Shown in pieces: positions 11,492 through 22,099 of a stretch of 64,000 bases of DNA. The stretch spans positions 115,434,190 to 115,498,189 of the forward strand of contig CM019066.1 in assembly GCA_009667805.1 (NCBI GenBank), read 5' to 3'. The DNA comes from Leptobrachium leishanense (taxonomy: Eukaryota; Chordata; Amphibia; Anura; Megophryidae). A model generated the notes under the pieces. It was given only the letters and a program-made list of their open reading frames with translations. It did no database searches and had not been told where the DNA came from. Position 1 is the first letter of the stretch. Each line of letters opens with the position of its first letter. Both the position numbers and the translations under genes were made by a program.

Positions 11492-12130
11492 TAAGAAATA
11501 TTCTTCCACTTTAACTCTAATTTTAGCAGGGAGAGTTTGGGTTTAAAGATGTTTTTGGCCAATGGGCCATTGGAGAAACTTTTCAGCAGGTTGAAAAAAC
11601 AGAAGGATCGAAAGGTCAATGGGATTCTTAACTCCCATCAGATTTCAAAATGCAATGTTGCCAACTCTCACATCTGCTCCCTGTTTTCACACATAAGGCT
11701 AAGATCTCAGCTCACCTAAGATAAGAAGCCACAGAGCCATATGTTAAGGTATTATTTGTACAGAAGACCATTTGGAATAAGAAGTCCGTGTTTACTCATT
11801 ATTTAGGGAAATGCAATTAATCCACAACTGTGGACAGGAAATTATTGTGGGCATGCTATTTGCACCATGGCCAGTTTGACCTATATATTGCAGTTTGCCA
11901 ACCGCGTACAAAAAATATATATATATATATATGGGGGCACATAAGATACCACAGTCAAAACTGCGGGGGGGGGGGGGCACTAATAAATTTTGCCACTAAA
12001 TTATACCACTGAACAAAATAAGTATATATAACTAAGATTCCAAAATCTCAGAGTAATGTGGTGCAATGATACTTTTTTGTTGTGCTAACCTGATACTCAA
12101 TATTTTATTTGCCGCAATAGTCCATTAACT
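11492..12130. repeat. spacer with (AT)n and a 13-G run
   Basis: Contains an (AT)9 tract at 11915-11932 and an uninterrupted G run at 11965-11977. The rest is unremarkable spacer. Confidence 0.6.
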
Positions 12131-12245
12131 GCTTCAGCGACTCCAAATTTCACAAATTACAGTGACCATTCACTAAATGGGGAATTCACCATATTTTTGG
12201 CAAAATGGATTCACTGAAATGTGGCGAGAAGCAAAAGGTCTAACG
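12131..12245. repeat. family E repeat fragment (empty-site homologue of 18752-19048)
   Basis: It matches 18752-19048 around CATTCACTAAATGG...TTTTTGGCAAAATGGA, but without the MITE that splits the other copy. It therefore serves as an empty-site reference. Superfamily unknown. Confidence 0.55.
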
Positions 12246-12280
12246 GGGAATAGACCCTTTGTATTCTAACTTCCATAATA

Positions 12281-12515
12281 ACCCCTAAAATGCCATAAAC
12301 CCAGGGAAATGCAATAAAAATAATAAACAGTGTGGCATGTAGCCTACCCATTAACCCCTAAAATGATAGTAATCAAAGGGAAAACATTATATGGATACAA
12401 TGTGAGGAATGTAGCCTAGCCATTAACCCCTAAAAATGCCAGTAATCAAGGGAATGCATGAAATGTATATAGTGCGAGGCATGTAGCCTACCCATTAACC
12501 CCTAAAATGCCATTA
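12281..12515. repeat. tandem repeat, about 70-bp unit x 3.3
   Basis: Units begin ATTAACCCCTAAAATGCCA and contain GGAAATGCA and GAGGCATGTAGCCTACCC. Three units plus the start of a fourth are visible, with a few indels between them. Confidence 0.75.
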
Positions 12516-12528
12516 ATTTTAATTATTA

Positions 12529-12660
12529 TCCTTAATTTCTATAGCGCCACAAATTCCGCAACGCTTTACAAGGGGTTGATATATTGGAATACCACACATT
12601 AGATGATATGCCCTGATTCAGGGGGACCCTATTCCCAAGAGAACTTACAATCTCTTTAAA
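12529..12660 (-). repeat. SINE-like tail fragment
   Basis: TATAGCGCCACAAATTCCGC AACGCTTTACA is a diverged complement-type match to the tail motif CAGCGCTGCGGAATATGCTGG seen at 39288, followed by an 'acttacaatctc' segment also met at 35425. Fragmentary and unclassified. Confidence 0.45.
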
Positions 12661-14050
12661 AAAAATGCTGGAAAATTCCATTTTATGATAAAAGATGTAC
12701 AAAGTGTACATTAGGGCTCTTAGCTCAATATAAGGTGACTTGTTCCAATCACATAGGTCTAGGTGTCTTGAGAAACTTAATATCCTATGTAATAGGTTAT
12801 TCTTTTTTCTTTCATTCTGTGGAAAACACCAGAAAGATATACAATGATAAGTAAAAACAAAAGTTGTGCAATTCCCGAGGCTTATTATTACCATTTTTGA
12901 TTATAAATAAAAAGTAGAATACACTATGGATTATACTTTTTACCAGCTCTCTTGGAATTTTGTGTATTTTTAAAAAATAAATGGCAATTCCATGTTTAGC
13001 ATTTTTAGTCATTATAATAACATAACCCGATATGCCAAAATACAATAGAATTTGCTTATTTTATTTCTTTTGTGGTTAAAATAGCTTATTTTCTTAGAAA
13101 ACTGCCTTAATTCAGATTTTGAATATTTGAAGTTTGTCTGACTTTTTATGATAGAACATAAACAGAATTTTAACGCAATGCATCATTTTATATCTCATTG
13201 CCTCTACCTTGAGGCAAGAGTATTTCTTCTTGTTCCTTCCAGTTACGGTTCCCCAGACATGTCCTCCTCAGTAGGAGAGAAAAGTCCCCTGTGAAGGAAA
13301 TCAGCCCATGGACATGATTAGGGGTTAAAGAATAAATTCTGTATCAAACAATGTACCTTGTTAATAGAAGTATTGTGAAGATATGAAAATAGGAAGTGCG
13401 ATATGGGGAAAAATAAACTGATTTAAGTAATAAAATGTGTACAGCATGCTAATTGTAAAGAGTCCTTTTTTGTAATGAAAAATAGTGATCATTTATATTT
13501 AAAAGGACAATTTAGGCATTGCGACCGCACAGTGAAATCTGTACCTTTACCCCATCTTCCCCCTTTAGGGTGTGTTTCAGCTCTTCGATTGTGGGGCTTT
13601 TCTCAGACCAGCGAACACTAATTACGTTTTCTGATGAGTTCCCAGAAGTGTGATTCTTCTTGGGACTCAACTCTTATGGCTCTCAATGCCCTTGCATCGA
13701 GAGCCATTGGATTGGCTTAATGCTAGCTTGAGCCTCCAGCCTCCCCATGCTAATATGTCTGTTGTGGCTTACAGGAAATCCTTTCCGCAGGAGCACCAAG
13801 GGAGCCTGGGGCTGGAAAGTAGAGTAGTTTAAAAACAATCTGTGTATGTTTAGATTTATACTTTATTTGTATATGCAGGGGATATTTGATACAGGTACCA
13901 GGATAAGTGTGTGAGCACTGTATGTATGACTTAGACATAGATATTTGTTTTGATGCATCCTGCATAATTTGTCTAGATGTGAGCTCATGTTCCCAGGCAG
14001 TATGATTGACGCTGACCACTTGGTAAAACTTCTAGGCACTGGAATGATCA
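12661..14050. other. spacer, no gene recognised
   Basis: AT-rich. The open frames on both strands are short and carry no recognisable motif. Nothing further can be supported. Confidence 0.4.
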
Positions 14051-14054
14051 ATAA

Positions 14055-14115
14055 AACAGTTACAGTTACAAGTTATTAAAAAGCACTAACAAGTTCCCTA
14101 GTTAATAATAAAGTT
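14055..14115 (+). repeat. short fragment of the 'GTTACAAGTT' repeat
   Basis: ACAGTTACAAGTTATTAAAA and CACTAACAAGTTCC match the starts of repeats at 33607 and 35313 (AAGCGC/AGCACAAACAAGTTCC...TAGCGCTGTACAATGG). Too short to classify. Confidence 0.45.
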
Positions 14116-14846
14116 ATGACTTTTGATGTGAGGTTTTGCCTGAGTATTTGCTAAATATGTCCCATAAGGTCGTTACATGTGGGGTGGAAAGAGACACAAA
14201 AAAGGAGATTTTGTCACAATATAGTGTACGGGGTTGAGGGTATGAGCACAATATACAGTGATAGAACGAGCAGAGACACTTGAATGAGTTCCAAATGGGG
14301 GTTTAATGTAGCTAACACAGTTATAATAGTAATATGACTGGAAGCGAGTATATGGCATGATGTTGAAGGCAGGAAAAAGGCTGACTGTAGGGATGGCAGG
14401 GAGGAGACACAGAGGCAGGGAGGAGCAAGATACAGACGCAGAGGGCAACACACCGGGAACTTACAAGAGGTACGAGACAGCAGACAGCCAGAACAGGATG
14501 AGAGCTTGCTGCATATACACCAGAGGCAAAGCATGCTGGAATATAGGAGACTTGGAGGGTATGCTGTGTTGGATACAACAGCATACGCTGTACTATATAA
14601 AGCTGTAATAGGCACCTGAACTGTAGCTGGCGCTGTTACACTCAGGATAACTGCCTGGATATGCCTATGGACTTGTTGGTAAAGTTTACAGGAAGGAAGT
14701 TGCTGTCTTTCCTGTTGTCTTTGTCTATGTGTTTTCTTCCTTCAACTCTGCTGTTTGCTGTAACCAGATGTCTGACATGTTATGAAGCTTTAATGTTCAA
14801 TAACCTAAGTAACGCCTGCACTTCTGCAAGTCACTACTGCCTTTTA
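14116..14846. other. spacer, no gene recognised
   Basis: A 133-codon open frame on the minus strand (14214-14615) shows hydrophobic, cysteine- and serine-rich low-complexity character but no family resemblance. I treat it as non-coding. Confidence 0.4.
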
Positions 14847-15315
14847 GGCCCGTGTCAGACGAACGCAGTGATCACGTCCGTGTTTTGCCGCACAGTTTAA
14901 AGTCTGTCGTAGCATAGAATCATGACAATAGAGACCCACACACCAAGTACGTGTGCACCGAACAGCGCACGCACAACGCACGTGGCAAACGGACGCAAGT
15001 TAGGCAAGCACGTTAAAACCGCTAGAACGGACGCGTGGAGTGCGCGACGTCTGCGTTGCGTTTTGTGTGAGAGATGAGATGTCAGACGGACTGCATTTGC
15101 GACGTCCAGCACCTTGACGCACACAATGGCTTTTCATATCATGTATAAATTTTTATCATTTTTCATATTAATTTTGTTTCCCATTGCTCCCTTTTTTTTC
15201 CTACGTCCGTCACGAAAAACGGATCGTGTGGTGTCTGCAGTATCTTCCGTTAGTACATCAGTCCGTTGTGCACGGATGCAGAGTGCGCTCAGAATGTGCT
15301 CGTCTGACATTAGCC
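14847..15315. mobile_element. family C element, subfamily C3, copy 2
   Basis: About 469 bp, GGCCCGTGTCAGACGAACGC to GCTCGTCTGACATTAGCC, flanked by TTA on both sides (14844-14846 and 15316-15318). The left half is rich in ACGCACGT/ACGTCCGT motifs and the centre is T-rich. Shares its body with 11028-11491. No coding capacity. Confidence 0.8.
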
Positions 15316-15329
15316 TTATTCATATATAA

Positions 15330-15960
15330 CCAACATGCTGGAGACTCAGATGGCTGACAGGCAGGATCACTGATGGCAGAGGGCACAGTGGGTGGCAAGG
15401 CATAGTGGGTAGCGAGGTATAGTCCACAGTATGGAGCATGGTGGGCTGCAGGCTTGGGGAACACAGCAGGACATTTGAGGCTTAGGGATCACGACGAAGG
15501 CTTGGGGAACATGGCAAGGTGCATGGTTGACAGGGAGCAGGCTTCAAGTGAAACACACACCAAGTGTAGACAATGCTGAAGCATTGCACCTTGGGAGCTC
15601 CACCCTTATGAAGGGGAACACAGGGCTCATTAGTGGAGCACCTGTGGTTGCCTGCAGGAGCGGAAAATTAATTACAGGGCCTGGCCTGTGTCTTACAGGG
15701 CATCACAGGAAAGTGACTGCCATGGTTTTTCAAGCAGTAACAACACAAACGTGGGCCATTCTGAGGCGTGCACCATGACAGATTTAAACCCACGGGTAGA
15801 CCAAGACCTAAAGAAAATAAGGGAGTAAGGGTGCATAGTGTGATGTGTGAGAACCACATGGAGCGGGCTGTCAGATTTAACAGGATCATCGTCTAACTAA
15901 TAGTTCAGTCCATTGTAAACGGAAAAACTCTAGTACCATTTAATGGAAAGTTTGAGAAGC
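15330..15960. other. unclassified GC-richer spacer with short internal repeats
   Basis: Contains repeated GGCTTGGGGAACA motifs (15451 and 15500) and CAGTGGGTGGCAAGGCATAG TGGGTAG-type repeats, and is more GC-rich than its surroundings. It may be the remnant of a retroelement leader, but no LTR, polymerase or other diagnostic feature is visible. Confidence 0.3.
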
Positions 15961-17264
15961 CCTGCTCCAGGGAATGCCTGTCATATAATTTTATCCCTTT
16001 TTTAATTGATTACAGTAAAAACATAATTTGCATCCATTTAAATATGCTGGTTTTATGACTCTAGATTGCACTATGTTAAGTGAAAATGACGGGGTCTCTA
16101 CATTCAAAGAGTGAATCCCCCTAGAGTCATTCATTATTAGACACACCACATGGTACCCATTAATCACTGAATCAGGAGGAGACTCAAAGGTTGTTTTTCT
16201 ATAATCATTTCATATTCTTGTTTTGAAATGACTACAGCTGGGTCATCTATTTATGGCATACAGTAAATGGACCATTCAGGAGTCCAGATTAATTTGTGAG
16301 CTTGCAATATCCTTTTCTATTCTAATGTGCCTTGACTTGAAATGTCACCCATTACACACAGTGTGCGTATTACATGAAGGAGATGTTCACAGTCGATCAC
16401 ATACAGTTTATATAAATATTTGTTATACAGGTATAAAACCTAAAAATATCTAATTTTATTTATATTTTCATACACTAAAGTGACGTTTGAATGTTATAGT
16501 TTCTGTCTAAAGCGCTTTATAATTAAATGAAAACCAGCACAACATTTTCCCAAGCATATAACTATGCATGTGATGTAATTCTGACATTTCCATATGATTT
16601 GAGCTCGGAGTCCTCACTTCTCACTATCACAATCATGACTTGTTTGTGCATCTCATTTACCTGAAACTATTGCAATATCGATATCTGACTAGCCATACAC
16701 ATCTCAAAAAGAGACGTGTGCTGTAGTGTAGTGGTCTTAATAACTATGTATTATAGCCGCTATATATTCTTGTCTTTTTTTTAACTGTTTAATTCACTGT
16801 AATTTTTGTTGAATATCTTGAATTCTTGGTTTTATAAGTCCTAGCTGATTTTTCCTATTGAGTAGATAATTTTTGTAGCTGTTTCTAGAGTGGGGGGCGG
16901 GTGGTAGATACAATTTGTTATGTTGCTTTTACCTCTCGGTGGTTGTATTTGGACATACTCAAACACTTTCTTTGGACTTTTTTGCATAATTTGAGTTCAG
17001 ATTTTTGTTGGTACACTGTTAGTTAATTTTCTGGAGAATATGGTATCCCTCATTTAATTTTCTGGTTTTTCATGTACTTTTTTTATAGTGCATTAGCACT
17101 CTGCTGAGGGGAAATAAACACAGAATTATTCTTCTCCAGCGAGGCCTGTCACTTGCAAAGACACATTGATGTCGGCACGCAAAGTATGCTGACATCATTG
17201 TGCGTAGAGTGCCCCTTTAAAATAAATAGAATTAAAATAAGGAAATAATTAAAAAAAACATATT
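15961..17264. other. AT-rich spacer, nothing recognised
   Basis: No coding, RNA or repeat feature can be supported. Confidence 0.45.
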
Positions 17265-17268
17265 TTAA

Positions 17269-17675
17269 CCTGCCTGACGGTTTTCCTGAGTGTGTCTCGG
17301 GGTGAAATTTCACAGCAGAGAGCGGTATTCCCGAGACACACTCGGGCTGTATACATTACCTCTCCGTGTGCTCCCTCGCTGATCCCCGCAGTCTCCTCTG
17401 GTGATCGCTGCGTTTTACTTCCTGGATTCCTTCTTGCGAGGAGGAAACCAGGAAGTATGAGGGTCGCGGTCGCCGGAGGAGACTGCGGGGGACAACAAGG
17501 AAGCGCAGGGAGAGGTGATGTAACCAGTGGCATCCTGAGTGTTGCTCGGGGTTACCGCTTCCAACATAGGAATTTAACACCGAGACACACTCGGGATGCC
17601 ACCAGGAGGGGGCAAAAAAGAAAATAGATTGCTTTTAGATTGCGGTTTTTCAATAAAATTAGACCACCAGGGAGG
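17269..17675. mobile_element. 407-bp piggyBac-like MITE with nested hairpins
   Basis: It starts CCTGCCTGACGG and ends CCACCAGGGAGG, between perfect TTAA sites (17265-17268 and 17676-17679). TTAA duplication with CCTCCCTG-type ends is typical of amphibian piggyBac-derived elements. The interior is a chain of inverted repeats: GAGTGTGTCTCGGG with CCCGAGACACACTCGGG, CCCGCAGTCTCCTC with GAGGAGACTGCGGG, and TTACTTCCTGG with CCAGGAAGTA. No transposase. Confidence 0.82.
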
Positions 17676-17689
17676 TTAAAATGACAACA

Positions 17690-17900
17690 TTTTGTTTTAT
17701 ATTACTATCAAAAGAATTAAAATATCTATTTTAGAATACTTATTTTAAAAAATATATCTATTAAAATAAGTTTAAATATTTTAATATTTAAACTTAAGTA
17801 TATATTTAATATTTCAAACTAAAATATATATTGTTAAAATAAAAGTATTTAAATATTAAATCAATTAAAAAATATTCAAATAAATGTGAATATTAAAGTT
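17690..17900. repeat. AT-only low-complexity tract
   Basis: Almost pure A/T sequence made of interleaved TTTAAATATT-type words with local dyad symmetry. No function inferred. Confidence 0.65.
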
Positions 17901-18751
17901 TCATTGAGCCAGCTTATCTACCAGAAGGCGGACTATGGATTTCTTTGGTGTTACTCAGGAGGTTTGAGCCACTGTGGCAAATGAACATATCCTAATTTTT
18001 TATGTGCTGTAATTAAATGAGTTTGTTTTATTGCTATTAAACATTTTATATGGTATTAAAATTACTACTCTATATGGTGTTTTCTCCCTGTTTTTTCCCA
18101 AATGCCTGGAGTAAATATTGGGGATACAATTTGGGGTGACCTTACTGTATCTGGGCTACCCCATTGACATTCGCATTAATAATTTTTTATGTACCACTTT
18201 TTATGTGCCATTGTATTTGTGTGTATTAAGTAGAAGGATATTAAGACTGCTAGAGTGCCCTTCATTTTGATATGGCCTTTATACATTTGAACACACACTG
18301 TATAAACCTGCTACAACATTAGTGTACTTCAGGCATGTACTGGCCATCGGGACTACTGGGAGATTCCTGGTGGGCCAATGGCTTAGTGTGCTGGGGTGCC
18401 GGGGGATTGCCTGGGCTTGGCCTCTGGCTGAGCCTGGGGGTGCTTCTTTTTTTTTTCAACACCATTCTTTTTACATTTTGCAAAAACACTTTTTATTTTG
18501 TAAATTTTTTATATGATCTTTTTGTATTTTTTAAAGACCAGTTTAGTTTTCTTATTTTAAAAGACTTCAGTTTTGGAACAGATTTTTTAATGGATCTTTA
18601 TATTATTTAAACACATTTTTATTGATTTAAGCGAGAATAGGAGAATAGGAAACGTTTTATTTTTAATATTCAGTACAGAGGAATTTTCCGATGCCAATTC
18701 AGCGTGATTCAGTGGTTATTGGTGACATTTTGCGTTATTTCAACGACGTCT

Positions 18752-19048
18752 GCTAACTGTTTCGGCAACTCCATTTTCAGCAACACATGGTGAACATTCA
18801 CTAAATGGTGAACTCAGGTCTATTCAAAGAAAGGTGAAACTCAGGAGAATGACTGGAGAAGTGAAAATTCTAGGTCAAAATAGCCAAACCAAAACAATTC
18901 TCTCATTTATCTCACTTTCCAAATCGGCTATTTGGTCTAGATTGTTCTCTTCTCCTGCCAGTTATCCTAATTTTCACCTTTCTTGATAGTATTTTTGGCA
19001 AAATGGAATCACCAAAGAGCGCTGAAATGCGGCAAAACACAAGGCACT
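18752..19048. repeat. family E repeat split by a MITE
   Basis: The left part (CAACTCCATTTTCAG...CACTAAATGGTGAACTCA) and right part (TATTTTTGGCAAAATGGAAT...GCTGAAATGCGGCAAAA) together match 12131-12245. The intervening sequence is an insertion (18815-18990). Confidence 0.6.
18815..18990. mobile_element. palindromic MITE inserted in family E
   Basis: CAGGTCTATTCAAAGAAAGG and the mirrored end near CACCTTTCTTGATA enclose GGAGAATGACTGGAGAA and TAGGTCAAAATAGCCAAA. The element resembles the better preserved palindromic MITE at 32454-32633 and shares the CAGGGTTATTCAAAGA-type end with family A. The uninterrupted family E copy at 12131 shows it is a true insertion. Confidence 0.6.
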
Positions 19049-19524
19049 GAAATTGCATGCAATGTAAAATAACGTAAAATATGTTTTCATTTCACTAAAT
19101 GCCAACAAATCCAAACAAAATCTTTAGCTCCAGACCATAGAGATCTTAATCCAGCCCTGTGTGTTTGCATAATCGGAGTGGGCTGTTCTGAAGTCCAGGG
19201 CCGTTTTTTTTTGTCCCAATCCAGCCCTGGTCTACACCACTCTGGCAGACCCTACTTTTTGAAACCAAATGACTGCTCTTGTGAGGTAAACTCGTTTACT
19301 TGGGACATTTATTTTCAGGTGACATTGAGGGGTGCAAATATATAAAGGCAAAAGAGCTCCCTAACAAGCAAAAAACGCGCGCAATACTCAGTGACTTGTG
19401 ATAACGCCAATAGAAAATAACTTTATGCTGATATGGATGGCATCTCTTGGCCTCTGTTGTGCCACTAAGAAAAGAAAAAGAAGAGACAAGACCATAGTGT
19501 AATAGCTTTTTTACATGGAGGTAT
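19049..19524. other. spacer with a possible MITE remnant
   Basis: Two phrases, AATCCAGCCCTG (19150) and CCCAATCCAGCCCTGG (19215), recur close together and suggest a small DNA-element remnant. No gene. Confidence 0.35.
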
Positions 19525-19573
19525 ATATGTTACGGTTAAAGTCTGAAGTGCGGTTAATTTTCGGATTACCCGG

Positions 19574-20520
19574 TGTCACATTTCTGGCCTTCCCCCTGGT
19601 GGTGGGAGCAGGGATTCATCAGTTTGGTGGATTTCAGGCTCAGGCACTGCAGACCATCTCACATGGCTGATATTCTGCGGTCACATGACCTGCTCAGCCC
19701 TATATATAGGGCCAGCAGTACACTTGCTCCTTGGGTCAGGATAGGTCTTCACCTACTGAGAACCTGTTCCTAGGATTGTTATTCTGTTTCTGTTATTCTG
19801 TGTATGACCCCCTGGCTTTGGTTTCTGGTTTATTCTCTGCTCTGTGCCCTGAAGTTGTATTTCTGTATTTACCCGTGTATGACCTGGCTTGGCTTCCTGG
19901 ATTATTCTTTTGTCTATACCCTGAGTCTATATTTCTAGTCTATATTTCTGCAATTCTCGGTGTATGATTTGTTTCTGCTTCATCTTATTCTCTTGTCTGT
20001 GCCCTGAATTTGTATTCCTGCAATTCTCTGTGTATGATTTGTTTCTGTTTCAGCTTATTCTCTGGTCTGTTCCTTGGAATCTGTATTTCTGCAACCACCC
20101 GTGTGTATCTGGCTTCGTTCTAGATTATTTTCCTATCTGTTCCCTGGAATCTGTATTAGTGTATACCTGTGTATGTCCTGGTTTATGTTCTATACACCCA
20201 GTATCTAAGTATAGGTAGTTTTAGAGGCCAATTAGAAATCACCTCAATCAGGGCTTAGGGATTCTGTCTGGTTTCTGTGTGTTTGCATACTCTGGTCAGT
20301 TATCGTGTTTACCCTCAGCCCTGTCATCTGCTTTAGTTCAGAAATCATACCCAGTACAGGGTTCCACCTCGTGTCTGTCTACTGCACTCTCTTGTTTCTG
20401 AGTATAGCTCTATGTGGGCTGGATCTGGCATAATGCAACAAACCGAAAACCTGCCTCAAGGGCTTAAATATGAACATTATAAAGGGCCTTCACGGGCATC
20501 TGCCTTAGGCCCACGTGACA
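19574..20520. mobile_element. solo LTR 1 (947 bp)
   Basis: Bounded by TGTCACATTTC and CCACGTGACA (TG...CA ends with TGTCAC/GTGACA inversion) and flanked by CCCGG (19569-19573) and CCTGG (20521-20525), a 5-bp duplication with one mismatch. A TATA-like CTATATATAG lies near 19701. The U3/R portion contains degenerate tandem units of about 80 bp with GTGTATGATTTG and CTGTGCCCTG. No internal retroelement sequence is adjacent, so it is a solo LTR left by recombination. The 5-bp duplication fits Ty3/gypsy-like or retrovirus-like elements. Same family as 41261-42020. Confidence 0.8.
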
Positions 20521-20711
20521 CCTGGGTAATCCTGACATTACCATCCTGACATTACCCAGGCGTCATTAGCCAAAGTCCGAAGTTAAATGAAATTTCAGTC
20601 TTTATCCGGGTAATCTGCAAAGTATCCAGAGGCCTCTGGGTACTCAGGTTTTCTTCTGTGTTTTACCTGGGTAAAACACACATCACCCTAGTGTTGCTGG
20701 ATAAAGTATTA

Positions 20712-20788
20712 CAGTTTACCTGGATAAAGTCAGATGTTTCATTGCACATCACGTGCAATGAAACATCTGACTTTATCCAGGTAAACTG
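20712..20788. repeat. perfect 36-bp inverted repeat, 5-bp loop
   Basis: Arm 20712-20747 (CAGTTTACCTGG...ATTGCAC) is exactly complementary to 20753-20788, with loop ATCAC. Lies inside family B copy 1 and would form a very stable hairpin or cruciform. Confidence 0.9.
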
Positions 20789-21545
20789 CAAAGTATCCAA
20801 ACCCCTCTGGATACTCCGCTTTTCTTGGGTTTTCAGCAGGTTACAGTTGACTGAATTCCAAGGATTACCCGGGTAAAGCTGCAAACTGATCTGACCAATG
20901 ACAAAATTATGTTATCAACAGTCACATACCACACTAAATAACAGTCATGTTACTCTGTGAGTTAATTGTCTGAAAATTAATTTATGAAGATAACGATATA
21001 TAAAGAGTAACCTAATGGTTATTATGTTTTATAAATGATATAGAAGCACATATGACACATAATAAAGATCATGTAACTCTTTCACATTCATATAAGAAAC
21101 ATATCCTGTTACTCTGTATATTCATTATATCCTCAATACATTTTAATGTTTGTCTTTTGCCGTTTTCATTGATAATATCCATAGATAATAGCAAAAATCA
21201 CTTTTACCCAAGCGGGGTTGGATGCTCTGCAGATTACCCCAAGTGAAGCTGTGGATAGTCCTCAGATTACCCGGGTACAGCTTCAGAATTTTATCTGAAC
21301 GATAACAAAATTCCATTTAAACCAAACAGAGTTGGATAGTCTGCAGATCATTCGGGTAAAGTGCGGATTTTTCAGCTCTTCCAGACTGTTACCCAAGGGC
21401 AGTTGGTTAGTCCTAAAATTACCCGGGTAAAGATAGATTTTTTTTCATTTTTTTTGCAGCTTTACCCTGCAGTTTTAGGTAATGTCAGGACTACTGGGGT
21501 AATTTTAAGATTAACTGCACTTTGAGCTTTAACCGTAACATATAC

Positions 21546-22095
21546 ACTAATAAGAAACACACTCACCCTGTTTGGAGCCTTAAAAGTCCAGGCTCAAATT
21601 CAGCACACCAGACGCCCATTGGTGGGTGTCCTCCTCCCCTTATAGTCCCTTGTGTCTTCTACAGGTATGCTTTTGTCTTCAAATAAATAAATATATATTT
21701 CCAAAAGCTCCTAAGTATTATGATGTCATCATATATGGGAGTTGTTTTAGAGAAAAATTGGGTTTGTATATTTACACGAGTTAGGCCTCTAGATTACAAA
21801 TTATATTGATATATTGTACTATATTTAAAGTCCCTATTTTGCATCACTCATAGCTGGCATATTATATCTGGGCCTCCTAAGTGGTTATTTACAAAACACA
21901 GAAATTTCAGTGAAATTTTGTTTGCTATTCACTACTGTGCACTTCAGTGATTCCATTTCACTGAAAACTACGATCAATTCATTATTGGGAGTCACTGTAG
22001 TGCACTGAAGATGGAGTCGCTGAAGCCTCATGAAAAATTTGGCGAATGTCACCGAAGAGTGGCAAGCTGGCCTTTGCGAAATCCACCAAACTGGA
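21546..22095. repeat. spacer ending in a family E-like fragment
   Basis: About 21900-22090 carries TTCAGTGATTCCATTT, GGAGTCGCTGAAG and TTTGGCGAATG motifs related to the family E/A 'TTCAGCGACTCC' theme. The rest is AT-rich spacer. Confidence 0.4.
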
Positions 22096-22099
22096 TTAG

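Larger units (their letters stand above)
19525..21545. mobile_element. family B inverted-repeat DNA element, copy 1 (split by a solo LTR)
   Basis: The left end TATGTTACGGTTAAAG and right end CTTTAACCGTAACATA are perfect inverted repeats in a TA-rich target. Excluding the LTR insertion (19574-20520) it is about 1.07 kb. The body is packed with variants of the palindrome TTACCCGGGTAA and with GGATACTCCG/CAAAGTATCC words, arranged symmetrically about a central AT-rich core (20890-21200). A perfect 36-bp inverted repeat sits at 20712-20788. No coding capacity. TA or TATA target; superfamily unresolved. Copy 2 hosts the large nest at 47207-62256. Confidence 0.75.

Noticed and set aside
14214..14615. 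133-codon minus-strand open frame rich in Cys, Ser and Leu
   Set aside because: No motif, signal or conserved neighbour; low-complexity translation of spacer with a competing overlapping frame.
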